The translations under genes were made by a program, and so were the position numbers. Shown here piece after piece: positions 35,512 through 44,798 of a DNA stretch of 64,000 bases (the first letter of the stretch is position 1; each line of letters opens with the position of its first letter). The stretch comes from SB21 sp964535295 (lineage in GTDB: Bacteria > CLD3 > SB21): assembly GCA_964535295.1 (NCBI GenBank), contig CAZHUW010000001.1, positions 1-64,000 of the forward strand, read 5' to 3'. The notes beneath the pieces are model-generated. The model was not told the DNA's origin. It did not search any database and saw only the letters and a program-made list of their open reading frames with translations.

Positions 35512-36858
35512 TTATTTTCCTGCCAAATAATCCAGAAGGTCGATGCGTGTCATGATACTGATCGGCTTACGTTGTTCGTCCACCACAACCACCGCCCCGC
35601 TCTGACGAAATATTTCCTGCAGGGTCGAGATCGGTGTATTCGGCCCGACCATCGGCACCTGGCGGTTCATGCATTTTGAAATGAGAGCCGCGCTTTGGCC
35701 TGCGCCTGAACTCAAATATTCGATGAGATCGGATTCCGAAACAATACCTACCAGCACGCCGCCGGACGTAACGGGTAATTGGGAGATCCCTTTTTGACGC
35801 ATAACGGCAATCACATTCTGCACGGTCTGCATATCATCGGAACAGACCAACTGCGGACGCTGGGACTGATCGAGGATATCTTTGACCTTTCCCTGAATAG
35901 GTTTCGTTTCAAAGAATTTATTCTCGCGCATCCACTTGTCGTCCACGAACTTGGTCATATAATTACGCACGCCGTCGGGCAAAACCACAATACAATTCTG
36001 TCCCTCTTTCAATTTCGGCGCCTTCTGCAGAGCCGCGAATAAAGCCGATCCGCTGGAACCGCCGACAAGCAATCCTTCTTCGCGTATCAGGCGTCGCGAT
36101 AATAAGAACGACGGCTGGTCCTCCGTTTTGACCCATTCATCGATCAGTGACCTGTCAAGCACATCCGGAACAAAATCATACCCGATGCCTTCAACTTTGT
36201 AAGTTCCGACATCCGTTCCTCCGCCGAGGATCGAACCTACCGGATCCGCGCCGACCACGATACATTTAGGATTATGTTCTTTCAATCTCTTTGCTACTCC
36301 AGTGATCGAACCGCCGGTGCCGGCGCCCATCACGACCATGTCGATCTTCCCGTTAAGATCCTCGATCATTTCCCGCGCCGTTTCATTGTAATGAACGTTC
36401 GGGTTGTTAGGGTTGGAATATTGATCCAGAATATGCGCATTGGGCAGTTCTGACTGCAGGCGCCGCGCCACGCTGATATGGCTTTCCGGAGAATCAAACG
36501 ACGCTTCCGTCGGGGTTCGGATGATCTCCGCGCCTAAAGCTTCGAGTACAACTTGTTTTTCACGGCTCATTTTTTCCGGCATCGTAATGATCACGCGGTA
36601 GCCGCGAACAGCACCCGCTAAAGCTATTCCGATACCGGTATTGCCGCTGGTCGGTTCGATCAACGTATCGCCCGGTTTGATTCGGCCCTCGCGTTCCGCG
36701 GCTTCGACCATGGATTTGCCGATGCGGTCTTTGAGTGAACCGCCGGGATTAAGGAATTCACATTTGGCATATAGATTACAGGCCAGATGTGCGCCAACCC
36801 GGTTCAGTTTGACTAGCGGCGTTCGCCCGATAACTTCGATAATGTTATTAAACTTCAT
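35512..36858 (-). CDS. Cystathionine beta-synthase with C-terminal CBS domains
   Basis: A 448-residue enzyme: a fold-type II PLP domain (about 1-325) followed by a pair of CBS modules (about 335-448, with MTRIDLLDYL at the end). The PLP lysine is Lys43 (GGSLKDRIG), and SGNTGIG and GTGGSITG bind substrate and phosphate. This is the layout of eukaryotic cystathionine beta-synthase without its haem domain. It makes cystathionine from serine and homocysteine. The CBS pair probably senses an adenosyl ligand. It lies 26 bases before the gamma-lyase gene. Confidence 0.93.
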   Translation of the reverse strand: MKFNNIIEVIGRTPLVKLNRVGAHLACNLYAKCEFLNPGGSLKDRIGKSMVEAAEREGRIKPGDTLIEPTSGNTGIGIALAGAVRGYRVIITMPEKMSREKQVVLEALGAEIIRTPTEASFDSPESHISVARRLQSELPNAHILDQYSNPNNPNVHYNETAREMIEDLNGKIDMVVMGAGTGGSITGVAKRLKEHNPKCIVVGADPVGSILGGGTDVGTYKVEGIGYDFVPDVLDRSLIDEWVKTEDQPSFLLSRRLIREEGLLVGGSSGSALFAALQKAPKLKEGQNCIVVLPDGVRNYMTKFVDDKWMRENKFFETKPIQGKVKDILDQSQRPQLVCSDDMQTVQNVIAVMRQKGISQLPVTSGGVLVGIVSESDLIEYLSSGAGQSAALISKCMNRQVPMVGPNTPISTLQEIFRQSGAVVVVDEQRKPISIMTRIDLLDYLAGK

Positions 36859-36901
36859 GCGTCCGTGGGATAGGTTATGGATTAGATTTAATTATGCAGC
36901 T

Positions 36902-37309
36902 TCAGAAGTAGATCTCTTTTTTGGCTATCATGGCCTGCAGACGGTCGGATTCTTCCAGCGATTTTTTCACAAATTCATTGGTCTTGGTCTTATCCTCGCC
37001 GAGAACTACCAAGAAGGCATCCGAGAGCAATTGCGTCAGAACAAAGACCCTTTTGGCGCCAACGGTTACCGTAGTTTGTATATCTTCGCGCATGCCGTCG
37101 GACGAGGTCGATGCCGGAACCGAAAAGATCCTTTTCCCGTGATCGAGAAATACCGATGCAAACGAACCGAGCTGAGCCTCCGCATCATCGTCTTTGACAT
37201 TGGAGTGCAGGGCCAGTCCATCGGAAGAAATGATCACCACGGATGTTCCGGGAGCGATCTTTTCAAGGTGTGTGATGGTCTGATCAAAAAATTCTTTATG
37301 AGAGATCAT
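36902..37309 (-). CDS. Roadblock/LC7-like protein
   Basis: A 135-residue protein with a roadblock-type fold pattern: an N-terminal helix, VVIISSDGLALHS, a helix with LGSFASVFLDHG, then beta-strands VFVLTQLLSDAFLVVLG and a final helix. Roadblock proteins bind Ras-like GTPases such as MglA and set their nucleotide state. No MglA is in the window. It is more divergent than its neighbour, 12 bases upstream, and the two may form a heterodimer. Confidence 0.75.
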   Translation of the reverse strand: MISHKEFFDQTITHLEKIAPGTSVVIISSDGLALHSNVKDDDAEAQLGSFASVFLDHGKRIFSVPASTSSDGMREDIQTTVTVGAKRVFVLTQLLSDAFLVVLGEDKTKTNEFVKKSLEESDRLQAMIAKKEIYF

Positions 37310-37321
37310 GGCTTACCTTCG

Positions 37322-37672
37322 CTAATTCACGTGTGATTTGAGTTCTTTCATGGCGCAGCTGATATCATAAAGGACGAGCCCCAGCTTGGCACTGGTGGTG
37401 GTAAAAACGGTCAGCAGCGTATCTTTGCCGGCGCGGGTAATGATGATAAAACCTTCCTTACCACGGATGGAGATCTGCGACATTTCGCCAAGCATGGCGT
37501 CCTCGGCGCTGGTCTCGCCCTGATTGATCAAGGCCGCCGAGATCGCGGCGACGCGTTCATCTTCAATATTATCGGGAAGAAGGGAAGCGATGATGAGACC
37601 GTCGTTGCTCACCAACGCGACGGCGCTCACACCGGGTGTATCGTTTCTTAAGCGCTTGAGGATTTCTTCCAT
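37322..37672 (-). CDS. Roadblock/LC7-domain protein (MglB-like)
   Basis: A 116-residue classical roadblock/LC7 domain: ILKRLRNDTPGVSAVALVSNDGLIIAS, the central helix with AAISAALINQGETSAEDAMLGE, then IRGKEGFIIITRAGKDTLLTVFTT and a closing helix. This is the size and pattern of MglB-type GTPase-activating proteins for polarity GTPases. It is paired with a second roadblock gene and a STAS gene, a signalling cassette seen in several phyla. Confidence 0.88.
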   Translation of the reverse strand: MEEILKRLRNDTPGVSAVALVSNDGLIIASLLPDNIEDERVAAISAALINQGETSAEDAMLGEMSQISIRGKEGFIIITRAGKDTLLTVFTTTSAKLGLVLYDISCAMKELKSHVN

Positions 37673-37794
37673 TGTCCACCTGTTATAATGAGTTTAACCG
37701 AGGGAGAGATATGATTTTGAATGGGGCAAATTAAAGAGAAAATCGAATAAAGTCAACGTACAAAAACCGGTATTGGGTCAGAGGAAGTCGTGCG

Positions 37795-38160
37795 TCAGGC
37801 GTCGGCTTCACGGTAACTCTGGACGGCAGAATCCAGATCGTCATAAAATTCGAACACCCGGTCGAGTTTGGCGATCTCAAACATTTTGGAGACTTTTTCG
37901 TGCGCTCCGATGATACGCAGGTCCCCGTCTTCGGCATTGAATATCCTCCGCCCGAGCAGAAGGGACCCCAGGCCGGAACTATCGATAAAATCCACAGCCG
38001 AGAGATCGACCACGACTTCATGAATACCTGCGTCCTTCATTTTTAAAAATTCCTGTTTGTACAAGTGGGATATCCGGCTGTCCATGCGCGCATCTTTGAT
38101 GTGCATGACCGTTACTTCATTGACATCCTCTTCTGTAAAATTGATCTGCTTTTCTTCCAT
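37795..38160 (-). CDS. STAS-domain anti-sigma-factor antagonist
   Basis: A 121-residue SpoIIAA/RsbV-type protein. The target region is FIDSSGLGSLL, with Ser61/Ser62 as the phosphorylation site; when unphosphorylated it would bind a kinase-type anti-sigma factor. GGAG upstream of the ATG supports the start. No anti-sigma kinase is adjacent; the GAF-PP2C phosphatase at 58602 is a candidate for its dephosphorylation, which is inference only. Confidence 0.9.
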   Translation of the reverse strand: MEEKQINFTEEDVNEVTVMHIKDARMDSRISHLYKQEFLKMKDAGIHEVVVDLSAVDFIDSSGLGSLLLGRRIFNAEDGDLRIIGAHEKVSKMFEIAKLDRVFEFYDDLDSAVQSYREADA

Positions 38161-38205
38161 ACCGCATTCTCCGTTTTTGATACTATGTAGATCCTTGACT
38201 GTTTT

Positions 38206-39189
38206 CTAAACTGCCAGATGGCAGCTGACAAAGTGATCCTTACTGATCTCTTTCAATTCAGGCCGAACCTCACGGCATTCCGGTTTCACCAGCGGGCATC
38301 GCGATTGAAATGCGCAACCCTGATGTGCGGCCGACGCTTTTTGAACTTCACCTTTGAGTAACATCCGTTCTTTTCTTGAATCCGGATCCGGTACAGGTAC
38401 TGCCGACAACAAGGCCTGCGTATATGGATGCAGCGGCTTCACATATAATATCTCTTTATCAGCTAATTCAACTATCCGCCCGAGATACATCACCGCTACC
38501 CGGTTCGAAATATGACGCACGACCGAAAGATCGTGCGCAATGAATAAATACGTCAGCGAAAGCTGTTTCTGAAGGTCGGTCAAAAGATTTACTATCTGCG
38601 CCTGTATCGACACGTCGAGTGCGGAAACAGGTTCGTCGCAGACGATGAATTTCGGTTCCACCGCGAGCGCCCGTGCAATGCCGATCCGCTGACGCTGTCC
38701 GCCTGAAAATTCATGCGGATATTTATACCGGTTCGCCGGCGAGAGTCCAACCATATCCAATAGTTCTTTAATTCGGCTGTCAACCTCATCGCCTTCCGCC
38801 AGGCGGTGAAACACCAGTATTTCCCGCAGCATGGTATCCACATTTAACCTCGGGTTGAGAGAACTGAAAGGGTCCTGAAACACGATCTGTAAGTGCCGGC
38901 GGTAAGGACGAATCTCTCGATGGGGTAAGCCGGTTATGTCCGTACCGGCATAAAGTACCTGGCCGGCGGTGGGTTCAACCAGCCGAAGCAAACATCTTCC
39001 TGTTGTGCTTTTGCCGCATCCTGACTCGCCAACCAGACCCAGCGTTTCGGACGCCCGAATGTCAAAGGACACGCCGTCCACCGCTTTCACCGCATGAACT
39101 TTCCTGCCGAAAAATCCTTGCGACGATTCGTAATATTTTTGCAGGTTCTGAACGCGGATCAGTGGAACGGCAGAATGTGATTCGATCAT
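38206..39189 (-). CDS. Peptide/nickel-type ABC transporter ATP-binding protein (OppF/DppF-like)
   Basis: A 327-residue ATPase: Walker A GESGCGKSTTGR, signature FSGGQRQRIGIARAL, Walker B with CDEPVSALD, and the Opp-type C-terminal extension with LHPYTQALLSAVPVPDP and a C-x-FQSRCP-x-x-x-PEC cysteine cluster. It normally works with OppD and membrane subunits, none of which are in the window; they may lie elsewhere. It is the first gene of the long - strand run, with a good promoter at 39221-39252. Confidence 0.9.
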   Translation of the reverse strand: MIESHSAVPLIRVQNLQKYYESSQGFFGRKVHAVKAVDGVSFDIRASETLGLVGESGCGKSTTGRCLLRLVEPTAGQVLYAGTDITGLPHREIRPYRRHLQIVFQDPFSSLNPRLNVDTMLREILVFHRLAEGDEVDSRIKELLDMVGLSPANRYKYPHEFSGGQRQRIGIARALAVEPKFIVCDEPVSALDVSIQAQIVNLLTDLQKQLSLTYLFIAHDLSVVRHISNRVAVMYLGRIVELADKEILYVKPLHPYTQALLSAVPVPDPDSRKERMLLKGEVQKASAAHQGCAFQSRCPLVKPECREVRPELKEISKDHFVSCHLAV

Positions 39190-39220
39190 GAACTCTTAAG
39201 TGAACTGAAAACTTTCTTTT

Positions 39221-39252
39221 CCAAAAGTACGGCAGGATCGATGAAAAGTCAA
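39221..39252 (-). promoter_or_regulatory. Promoter of the OppF-STAS-roadblock run
   Basis: On the minus strand TTGACT (plus 39247-39252) is 17 bases from TACTTTTGG (plus 39221-39229). This matches the prfB and pfkB promoters in form, and lies about 30 bases from the OppF start. Confidence 0.7.
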
Positions 39253-39413
39253 GCAAGCCGCGGATATTTTTATATTCGAAGAGAATTTACTTGGATGATA
39301 TCTCCTCGGCATCTTTATCAATATAGAAACAATTTTTCCCCCTTGACCCTTAACCCCAAAAGCCGGAAATTGCAGATATAGATTGAACCTTTTTCCTGAA
39401 CGGGAATTACATC

Positions 39414-40337
39414 ATGCCCAAAGAATTCAAGATCCTATCCATCGACGGCGGCGGCATCCGGGGCATTTGCCCGGCCATTTATCTGGAGCAGATTCAGAAA
39501 ACGATCGATCGCCCGCTGTACGAATATTTTGATATGATCGCCGGCACTTCGACCGGCGGCGTCATCGGACTGGCCATTGCGCTTGGCGTTCCGATCGAAC
39601 ATATCATCAAGGTCCTGCGCGATGGCTCCAGGCGCCTTTTCAAAAGACAATCCTGGGGTTATTTTAAACCTAAGTACAAAACTGAAGTTCTGATCCAGGA
39701 GATCAAGTCGATGATCGGCGAAACGGCCATTCTTCACGACGCACGGCGGCGTGTTTGCATTCCCTACGTTGACCTCGCAGAGGGAAGAGCAAAAGTATAC
39801 AAAACACGGCACCGTGAAGAATTCGTGCGCGATCAGGAACTTCCCGCGTGGAAGGTCGCTGCTTCGACCGCTGCGGCACCGGTGTTCTTTTCGCCATTTG
39901 AAGTTGACGCCGATCGAACCAATGTGGACGGCGGCTTGTGGGCGAATAATCCGAGCGTGGCCGGCCTCACCGAAGCGTTGCACATGGGCATTCCGGTAGA
40001 AAATATCTTGATCCTTTCGATTGGAACAGGCACCAAAGGTTTTCAGAAGATAAAACCAACTATGGGTTACGGACTGGTAGGCATGTACAATGCGATGATC
40101 GATCTGTCGATGCAGGTGCAGTCGGAAAGCTCCAATAACATCGTCAAGTTGATCTGCGGAGAGAATTATCACCGGATACAATTCAAGCTGACAGGACCGC
40201 ACGCTTTCACACTGGACGACGTCGGCAGCCGGCAGGTTCTGGAAACCTGCGCTCTTGAAGAAGCGGCCCGATCGGCTTACGAAGTAAAAAAAATCTTCTT
40301 TTCTTCGATTACAAAACCCTTTGTACCGCTGCCATGA
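39414..40337 (+). CDS. Patatin-like phospholipase
   Basis: A 307-residue Ser-Asp dyad lipid acyl hydrolase. Visible are the oxyanion loop DGGGIRGI (11-18), the nucleophile motif GTSTGG with Ser46, and the catalytic Asp172 in VDGGLW. No signal peptide is seen, so it acts inside the cell, probably on membrane phospholipids. It resembles the cytoplasmic CapV/patatin group, but no cyclase gene is adjacent, so a defence role is not supported. It converges on the next gene with a 2-base gap. Confidence 0.9.
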   Translation: MPKEFKILSIDGGGIRGICPAIYLEQIQKTIDRPLYEYFDMIAGTSTGGVIGLAIALGVPIEHIIKVLRDGSRRLFKRQSWGYFKPKYKTEVLIQEIKSMIGETAILHDARRRVCIPYVDLAEGRAKVYKTRHREEFVRDQELPAWKVAASTAAAPVFFSPFEVDADRTNVDGGLWANNPSVAGLTEALHMGIPVENILILSIGTGTKGFQKIKPTMGYGLVGMYNAMIDLSMQVQSESSNNIVKLICGENYHRIQFKLTGPHAFTLDDVGSRQVLETCALEEAARSAYEVKKIFFSSITKPFVPLP

Positions 40338-40339
40338 TC

Positions 40340-40660
40340 TTATTTGACCTCATAGGTTTCGCAATGGATTACGCCGGGTTCAAATTCCAATAAGAATTCA
40401 TCGTCCTCCGGATAATACACGGCCTTCTCGTAATTCTCACCGGCAAACGCCTTCACGCTTTCCAGATCCTTCCAGGCGGTCACTGTCCAGAAATGCGCTT
40501 TGTCTTTTTCAAGACGTCGCCAGACACGGATGCTGAGATTTCCCGGCGTTTTTTTATAATCCGCAGTGCCTTTATCCAATAGAAATTCAAGATACGCATC
40601 CGCTTTCCCAAGCGCCGTCGTGCCATGCCAGATGCAGGTGATGATGGTTGATGGAGTCAT
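40340..40660 (-). CDS. ABM/DUF3291-like small ferredoxin-fold protein
   Basis: A 106-residue protein with the dimeric alpha/beta-barrel pattern of antibiotic-biosynthesis-monooxygenase-like proteins: FWTVTAWKDLESVKAFA near the middle, with RVWRRLEKDKAHFW before it. These folds hold small haem-degrading or monooxygenase enzymes, but many members have no known activity. AAAGGG upstream supports the start. Confidence 0.7.
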   Translation of the reverse strand: MTPSTIITCIWHGTTALGKADAYLEFLLDKGTADYKKTPGNLSIRVWRRLEKDKAHFWTVTAWKDLESVKAFAGENYEKAVYYPEDDEFLLEFEPGVIHCETYEVK

Positions 40661-40990
40661 AGGTTTACCCTTTTGTTAATTTGGTTCGATAGTTACGCAA
40701 ATATGATAAACAGGTTTCTATGAGTCTTCAAACAATTCTCGAAAATTTTGTATCAACTATATGATAGAAATATTTTGAATGAGGCTAAAGCCTGTTTTTA
40801 TTAGTTTTCCAATTGCCCCACGCTTAAGCGTGGGGCAAGGATGAAAAAATCCGGGCTTCAGCCCATCAAATATTCATCAGAATTTTTTGAGAGTCGCCAG
40901 TATGAATTTTCTCTTGTAATTAACCCGCATGACTTCTTACCTTAATACGCTTATTCAATTCTTTATCATTTACACATCGAACCCTACACT
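40661..40990. other. Intergenic region carrying a composite palindromic repeat
   Basis: 330 bp without genes. It contains the GGCTAAAGCC / GCCCCACGC-type repeat at 40783-40864. After it is a possible weak promoter for the histidine kinase (TTGTAA near 40915, with TACCTT about 18 bases on). The rest is AT-rich and featureless. Confidence 0.6.
40783..40864. repeat. Composite palindromic intergenic repeat
   Basis: Three palindromes in 82 bp: GGCTAAAGCC (40783-40792), a perfect 22-base palindrome whose left arm is GCCCCACGCTT (40815-40836), and GGGCTTCAGCCC (40853-40864). The CCCCACGCTTAAG and GGGCTTCAGCCC units are typical of dispersed repeats in many environmental bacterial genomes, found in orientation-independent copies. 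Confidence 0.75.
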
Positions 40991-43900
40991 GTGATTCGGA
41001 TTTTCTTCAAATCGTTCGTGGCATTCGTCTTTCTTCTTTTTTCAAGAACGGCCGCGTTTGCTCAAACTACCCTCGAATTTGACCAATGGACGACTGCGCA
41101 CGGACTATCTCAGGTCAGCGTATTTGCCATGATGCAGGACCGCGAAGGATATCTATGGTTCGCCACGGAGAACGGCCTCAATCAATTCGACGGATATCAG
41201 TTCACCCATTACACCCATTCTCTTTTTGATTCCAATTCCCTCTCCGATCAACTGGTCTACACCATGATCGAGGACAATGATGGGATCATGTGGATCGCCT
41301 GTTTCGGAGGCGGACTGAACCGCTTTGACCGGCGTACAGGACAATTCATCCACTACCGCCACGATCCGAAGAATCCGGTATCGATCAGCAGTGATTTCGT
41401 AACCACGCTTTACATCTCTCCCTCTGATCCGAAAACGCTATGGATCGGTACCGACCGCGGCGGGCTGAACCGGATGGATATGGCCGCAGGTACATTCACA
41501 CGTTTTATGAATAAAACCGGCGATTCAACCTCGTTGTGCAATGACCGAATCTACGCCCTCAGCGGCGATGAACTCGGCAACATCTGGGCCGGTACACGCA
41601 GCGGGCTCGCGCGGCTTGATATACTAAAAATGGCCTTTACCAATTTTTTTGCAGATCCGAAAAGCGCCAATTCTATCAGCCACAATGAGATCTGGCATAT
41701 TTTCAAAGATCGCGACGGGCTATTATGGATATCCTCTACCGGCGGCCTGACGCGCTGCGATCCGAAAGGCCTGCAATTCAAAGTCTATCGCCACGACGCG
41801 GCCAATACTAAGTCCCTTCCTCATCAAAAGGTCTGGGCATCCTGCGACGACAGCCGCATCCATAATGAATTCCTCTGGGTTGGCACCAATCAAGGCCTTG
41901 CCCGCATGAATAAACAGACCGGCGAATGTACCGTCTTTCAGCACGAGGATGGCAACCCCCGTAGTATCGGCCACAATCAGGTATGGGCATTGTACAACGA
42001 CCGGCAGGATAATATCTGGATCGGCAGTTTCGGCGGCGGCGTTAACCGTATCAATCGTTCCAAAGAAAAATTCAATCACTACCATAACATCGCTTCAGAT
42101 CCTAATTCTATCCGTCACAATGAAATGTGGTCTCTGTATGAAGATCATAGCGGAAATATATGGGCCGGACACCGCAAAGGGATCGACGTTTTGAGTTCCG
42201 GCGGCAAACGCATCTTATCCATTGACAACGAGAACGGCAATGAGAGCTCTCTTAAGATCAAAGGTACGCGTGTTCAGGCTGTCACTGAAGATACCGACGG
42301 TAACATGTGGTTCGGAACGGACGGCGCGGGGTTATATCGTTTTGATCCGCGTAATAAAAGGATGACCCATTTCCAAAATAATGATAAAGATTCCTCCAGT
42401 TTAAGCCACGATTTCGTTTCTTATATTTATGAGAGTAAGCATGCCGGTGAACGCAGCCTATGGATCTGCACGAACGGCGGCCTTAACCGGTTTGATCCAC
42501 GTACCAACAGGTTTACCAGATATAAAACCGATCCTAATAACCCAAAAAGCATCAGCCATGACCGCGTGCGTTTTATCACTGAAGACCGGCAGGGAACTAT
42601 GTGGATTGGCACGTACGGCGGCATCGATAAGTTTGATCAGGTAACCGGCATCTTCACTCATCACGCGCATGATCCGGAAACAGAAGGTTCCCTCAGCGAA
42701 AACAGGGTATGGGTCATTCATGAAGCCACCGATGGGACGTTGTGGGTCGGCACGCATATCGGCCTCAACCGAATGGACAAAACAACCGGCCGCTTCACGG
42801 TATTCACGGTACGCGAAGGCTTGCCGAGCAATGAGATCTACGGCATTTGCGAGGACGGTTCCGGTAATCTTTGGATGAGTACGAGCCGGGGCTTGAGCAA
42901 ACTGGATCCCCGAACAGAACGATTCACGAATTATTTCGAGGACGACGGGCTGCAAAGCAATGAATTCAACGGCGCGGTGTTCGCACAGGGACGCAGCGGG
43001 CATATGTACTTTGGCGGTATCAATGGTTTCACCGCGTTTGATCCCAAGAACGTAGTTCCGGAGAACGATCCGCCGCCGGTCATACTCTCCACGTTCAGAA
43101 AATTCGATCAGCCTGTATTGAAAGACCGCGCCTTGAACAAATTGTCTGAGATCGAACTCTCTTATGCGGATAATTTTTTCGGATTTGAATTCTCCACGCT
43201 CAATTACCACAATGTAGCGAAAAACCAATACCGTTATCGTCTCGAAGGATTCGATCCGGACTGGATCGCGAGCGGGAACCGCCGTTACGCAACGTATACC
43301 AATCTTGATCCGGGTAATTACCGCTTCCACGTAACGGCAGCCAATAGCGACGGCGTTTGGAATCCGGAAGGCGTTGTGATCAACGTCCGCATTCTTCCTC
43401 CCTGGTGGCAAACATGGTGGTTCCGTTTGCTCGCCGCATCGGCATTGATCGGGCTTATGTTCACCGTCTACCGTATCCGCGTGGAAAGGCTTCTCGCGAT
43501 CGAACGCATGCGCACGCGCATCGCCAGCGACCTCCACGACGATATCGGCGCCACGCTCACCCGTATTGCCGTGGGATCGGAAATGATACAGAATTCCAGT
43601 GACGGTGAAAAAATAAAATCCCAGGCAGGGCGAATCGGAGAACTCAGCCGTGAAGTGATCCGCACCTTCAGTGATGTAATATGGTCCATTGATGCCCGAA
43701 ACGATTCACTGGGCGACCTCGTCGCGCGATTACAGGATACGGCTTATCAGGTTTTATCTGCCAAAGAGATCGCGTTCACACTGGAACCGCGCGGCTTACA
43801 AGACGACAAGGCCCTACAAGTGGATATCCGGCAGAATCTTTATCTTATCTGCAAGGAAGCACTCAACAATATTGCAAAACATTCCGGCGCCAATATGGTC

Positions 43901-44095
43901 TCCCTCGTTTTCGAACAGACCGGAGGAGAACTCACTATCACGATCCGGGACAACGGACGCGGCTTGCCTGAAAAAACTCGTGAACAAGGTAACGGGTTGC
44001 GTAATATGCGATTACGCGGAGAAAGAATTAACGCAAGCATTTCATGGAAAAACGATAACGGCTGTATCATGGAATTACGTTGCCCGATCAGCTGA
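40991..44095 (+). CDS. Two-component propeller sensor histidine kinase (Reg_prop / Y_Y_Y / HisKA_3)
   Basis: A 1034-residue membrane kinase starting with GTG. A signal peptide is followed by about 14 Reg_prop repeats (each with a WIGT-x-x-GLNR-x-D-like core; two seven-bladed propellers). A Y_Y_Y domain (YRYRLEGFDPDWI) follows at about 750, then one membrane helix (about 800-820). The HisKA_3 dimerisation domain has the phospho-accepting His849 (ASDLHDDIGATLTRI), and the ATPase has an N-box (EALNNIAKHSGA) and G-boxes (DNGRGL, GNGLRNMR). It senses a periplasmic ligand, probably a glycan or surface-derived signal, and should phosphorylate the NarL-type regulator 55 bases downstream. Confidence 0.93.
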   Translation: MIRIFFKSFVAFVFLLFSRTAAFAQTTLEFDQWTTAHGLSQVSVFAMMQDREGYLWFATENGLNQFDGYQFTHYTHSLFDSNSLSDQLVYTMIEDNDGIMWIACFGGGLNRFDRRTGQFIHYRHDPKNPVSISSDFVTTLYISPSDPKTLWIGTDRGGLNRMDMAAGTFTRFMNKTGDSTSLCNDRIYALSGDELGNIWAGTRSGLARLDILKMAFTNFFADPKSANSISHNEIWHIFKDRDGLLWISSTGGLTRCDPKGLQFKVYRHDAANTKSLPHQKVWASCDDSRIHNEFLWVGTNQGLARMNKQTGECTVFQHEDGNPRSIGHNQVWALYNDRQDNIWIGSFGGGVNRINRSKEKFNHYHNIASDPNSIRHNEMWSLYEDHSGNIWAGHRKGIDVLSSGGKRILSIDNENGNESSLKIKGTRVQAVTEDTDGNMWFGTDGAGLYRFDPRNKRMTHFQNNDKDSSSLSHDFVSYIYESKHAGERSLWICTNGGLNRFDPRTNRFTRYKTDPNNPKSISHDRVRFITEDRQGTMWIGTYGGIDKFDQVTGIFTHHAHDPETEGSLSENRVWVIHEATDGTLWVGTHIGLNRMDKTTGRFTVFTVREGLPSNEIYGICEDGSGNLWMSTSRGLSKLDPRTERFTNYFEDDGLQSNEFNGAVFAQGRSGHMYFGGINGFTAFDPKNVVPENDPPPVILSTFRKFDQPVLKDRALNKLSEIELSYADNFFGFEFSTLNYHNVAKNQYRYRLEGFDPDWIASGNRRYATYTNLDPGNYRFHVTAANSDGVWNPEGVVINVRILPPWWQTWWFRLLAASALIGLMFTVYRIRVERLLAIERMRTRIASDLHDDIGATLTRIAVGSEMIQNSSDGEKIKSQAGRIGELSREVIRTFSDVIWSIDARNDSLGDLVARLQDTAYQVLSAKEIAFTLEPRGLQDDKALQVDIRQNLYLICKEALNNIAKHSGANMVSLVFEQTGGELTITIRDNGRGLPEKTREQGNGLRNMRLRGERINASISWKNDNGCIMELRCPIS

Positions 44096-44150
44096 AGCCC
44101 CATTGATATGGGATTGTATGATACCGGACAGAGAATTACATTAAACTATT

Positions 44151-44798
44151 ATGAAAAGTAAAAATACCCCTATACGTACCGCCATTGTCGAAGACGATGC
44201 GGAAATTCGCGGCAATGTTTCTGATTACCTCAAAAATCAGGATCGGTTCGATCTGCAATTCAGTGCCGGTTCCATGGAAAAAGCGCTTGATGAGTTAAAG
44301 AAGAAAAAGATCCCGGATGTACTGCTCCTCGACATCGGCCTTCCGGGTATGTCAGGGCTCAACGGCATTAAGCTCGTCAAAGAACTTTATCCCGATTGCG
44401 ACATCATAATGTTCACGGTTCATGACGATCCCAACAGAATTTTCGAGGCGTTGTGTAACGGGGCCTCGGGTTATCTTCTGAAAAACACACCGTTTTCCGA
44501 GATCAGCCGCGCGATCATGGACCTGTATGCGGGCGGCGCGCCGATGTCGCCGCAGATCGCACGTAAAGTGATCCAGCATTTTAATCCGAGAGCCAAACCG
44601 GCACATGTTTCTCCTCTGTCCGATAAGGAACGTGAAGTCGTGGTCGGCCTGGTGGACGGGCTCAGTTACAAAATGATAGCCGACCGCCTAGACATTACGA
44701 TCGAGACCGTTCGCTCACACATCAAGAATATCTACCGAAAACTGCACGTACATTCCAAAGCCGAAGTCATTACCAAATCGCTCAAAGGCGAGATATAG
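44151..44798 (+). CDS. NarL/FixJ-family response regulator
   Basis: A 215-residue regulator: receiver domain with the acidic triad Glu14-Asp15-Asp16, phospho-acceptor Asp61 (LLLDIGLPG) and Lys111 (LLKNTP). A C-terminal LuxR-type helix-turn-helix follows (LSDKEREVVVGL...TVRSHIKNIYRKLHVHS). Its partner kinase is directly upstream, and all catalytic residues of the receiver are intact. Target genes are not known; carbohydrate-uptake genes are typical for this kinase type. Confidence 0.93.
   Translation: MKSKNTPIRTAIVEDDAEIRGNVSDYLKNQDRFDLQFSAGSMEKALDELKKKKIPDVLLLDIGLPGMSGLNGIKLVKELYPDCDIIMFTVHDDPNRIFEALCNGASGYLLKNTPFSEISRAIMDLYAGGAPMSPQIARKVIQHFNPRAKPAHVSPLSDKEREVVVGLVDGLSYKMIADRLDITIETVRSHIKNIYRKLHVHSKAEVITKSLKGEI

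Noticed and set aside
37731..38021. Minus-strand ORF over the STAS gene and its flank
   Set aside because: It overlaps most of the STAS frame out of phase and has no start signal.
39414..40337. Patatin as CBASS effector (CapV-like)
   Set aside because: No cyclic-nucleotide synthase or other CBASS gene is adjacent, and the neighbours are an ABM-like gene and an ABC ATPase gene.
43468..43689. Short minus-strand ORFs under the histidine kinase
   Set aside because: They are frame shadows with biased arginine-rich composition and no homology pattern.
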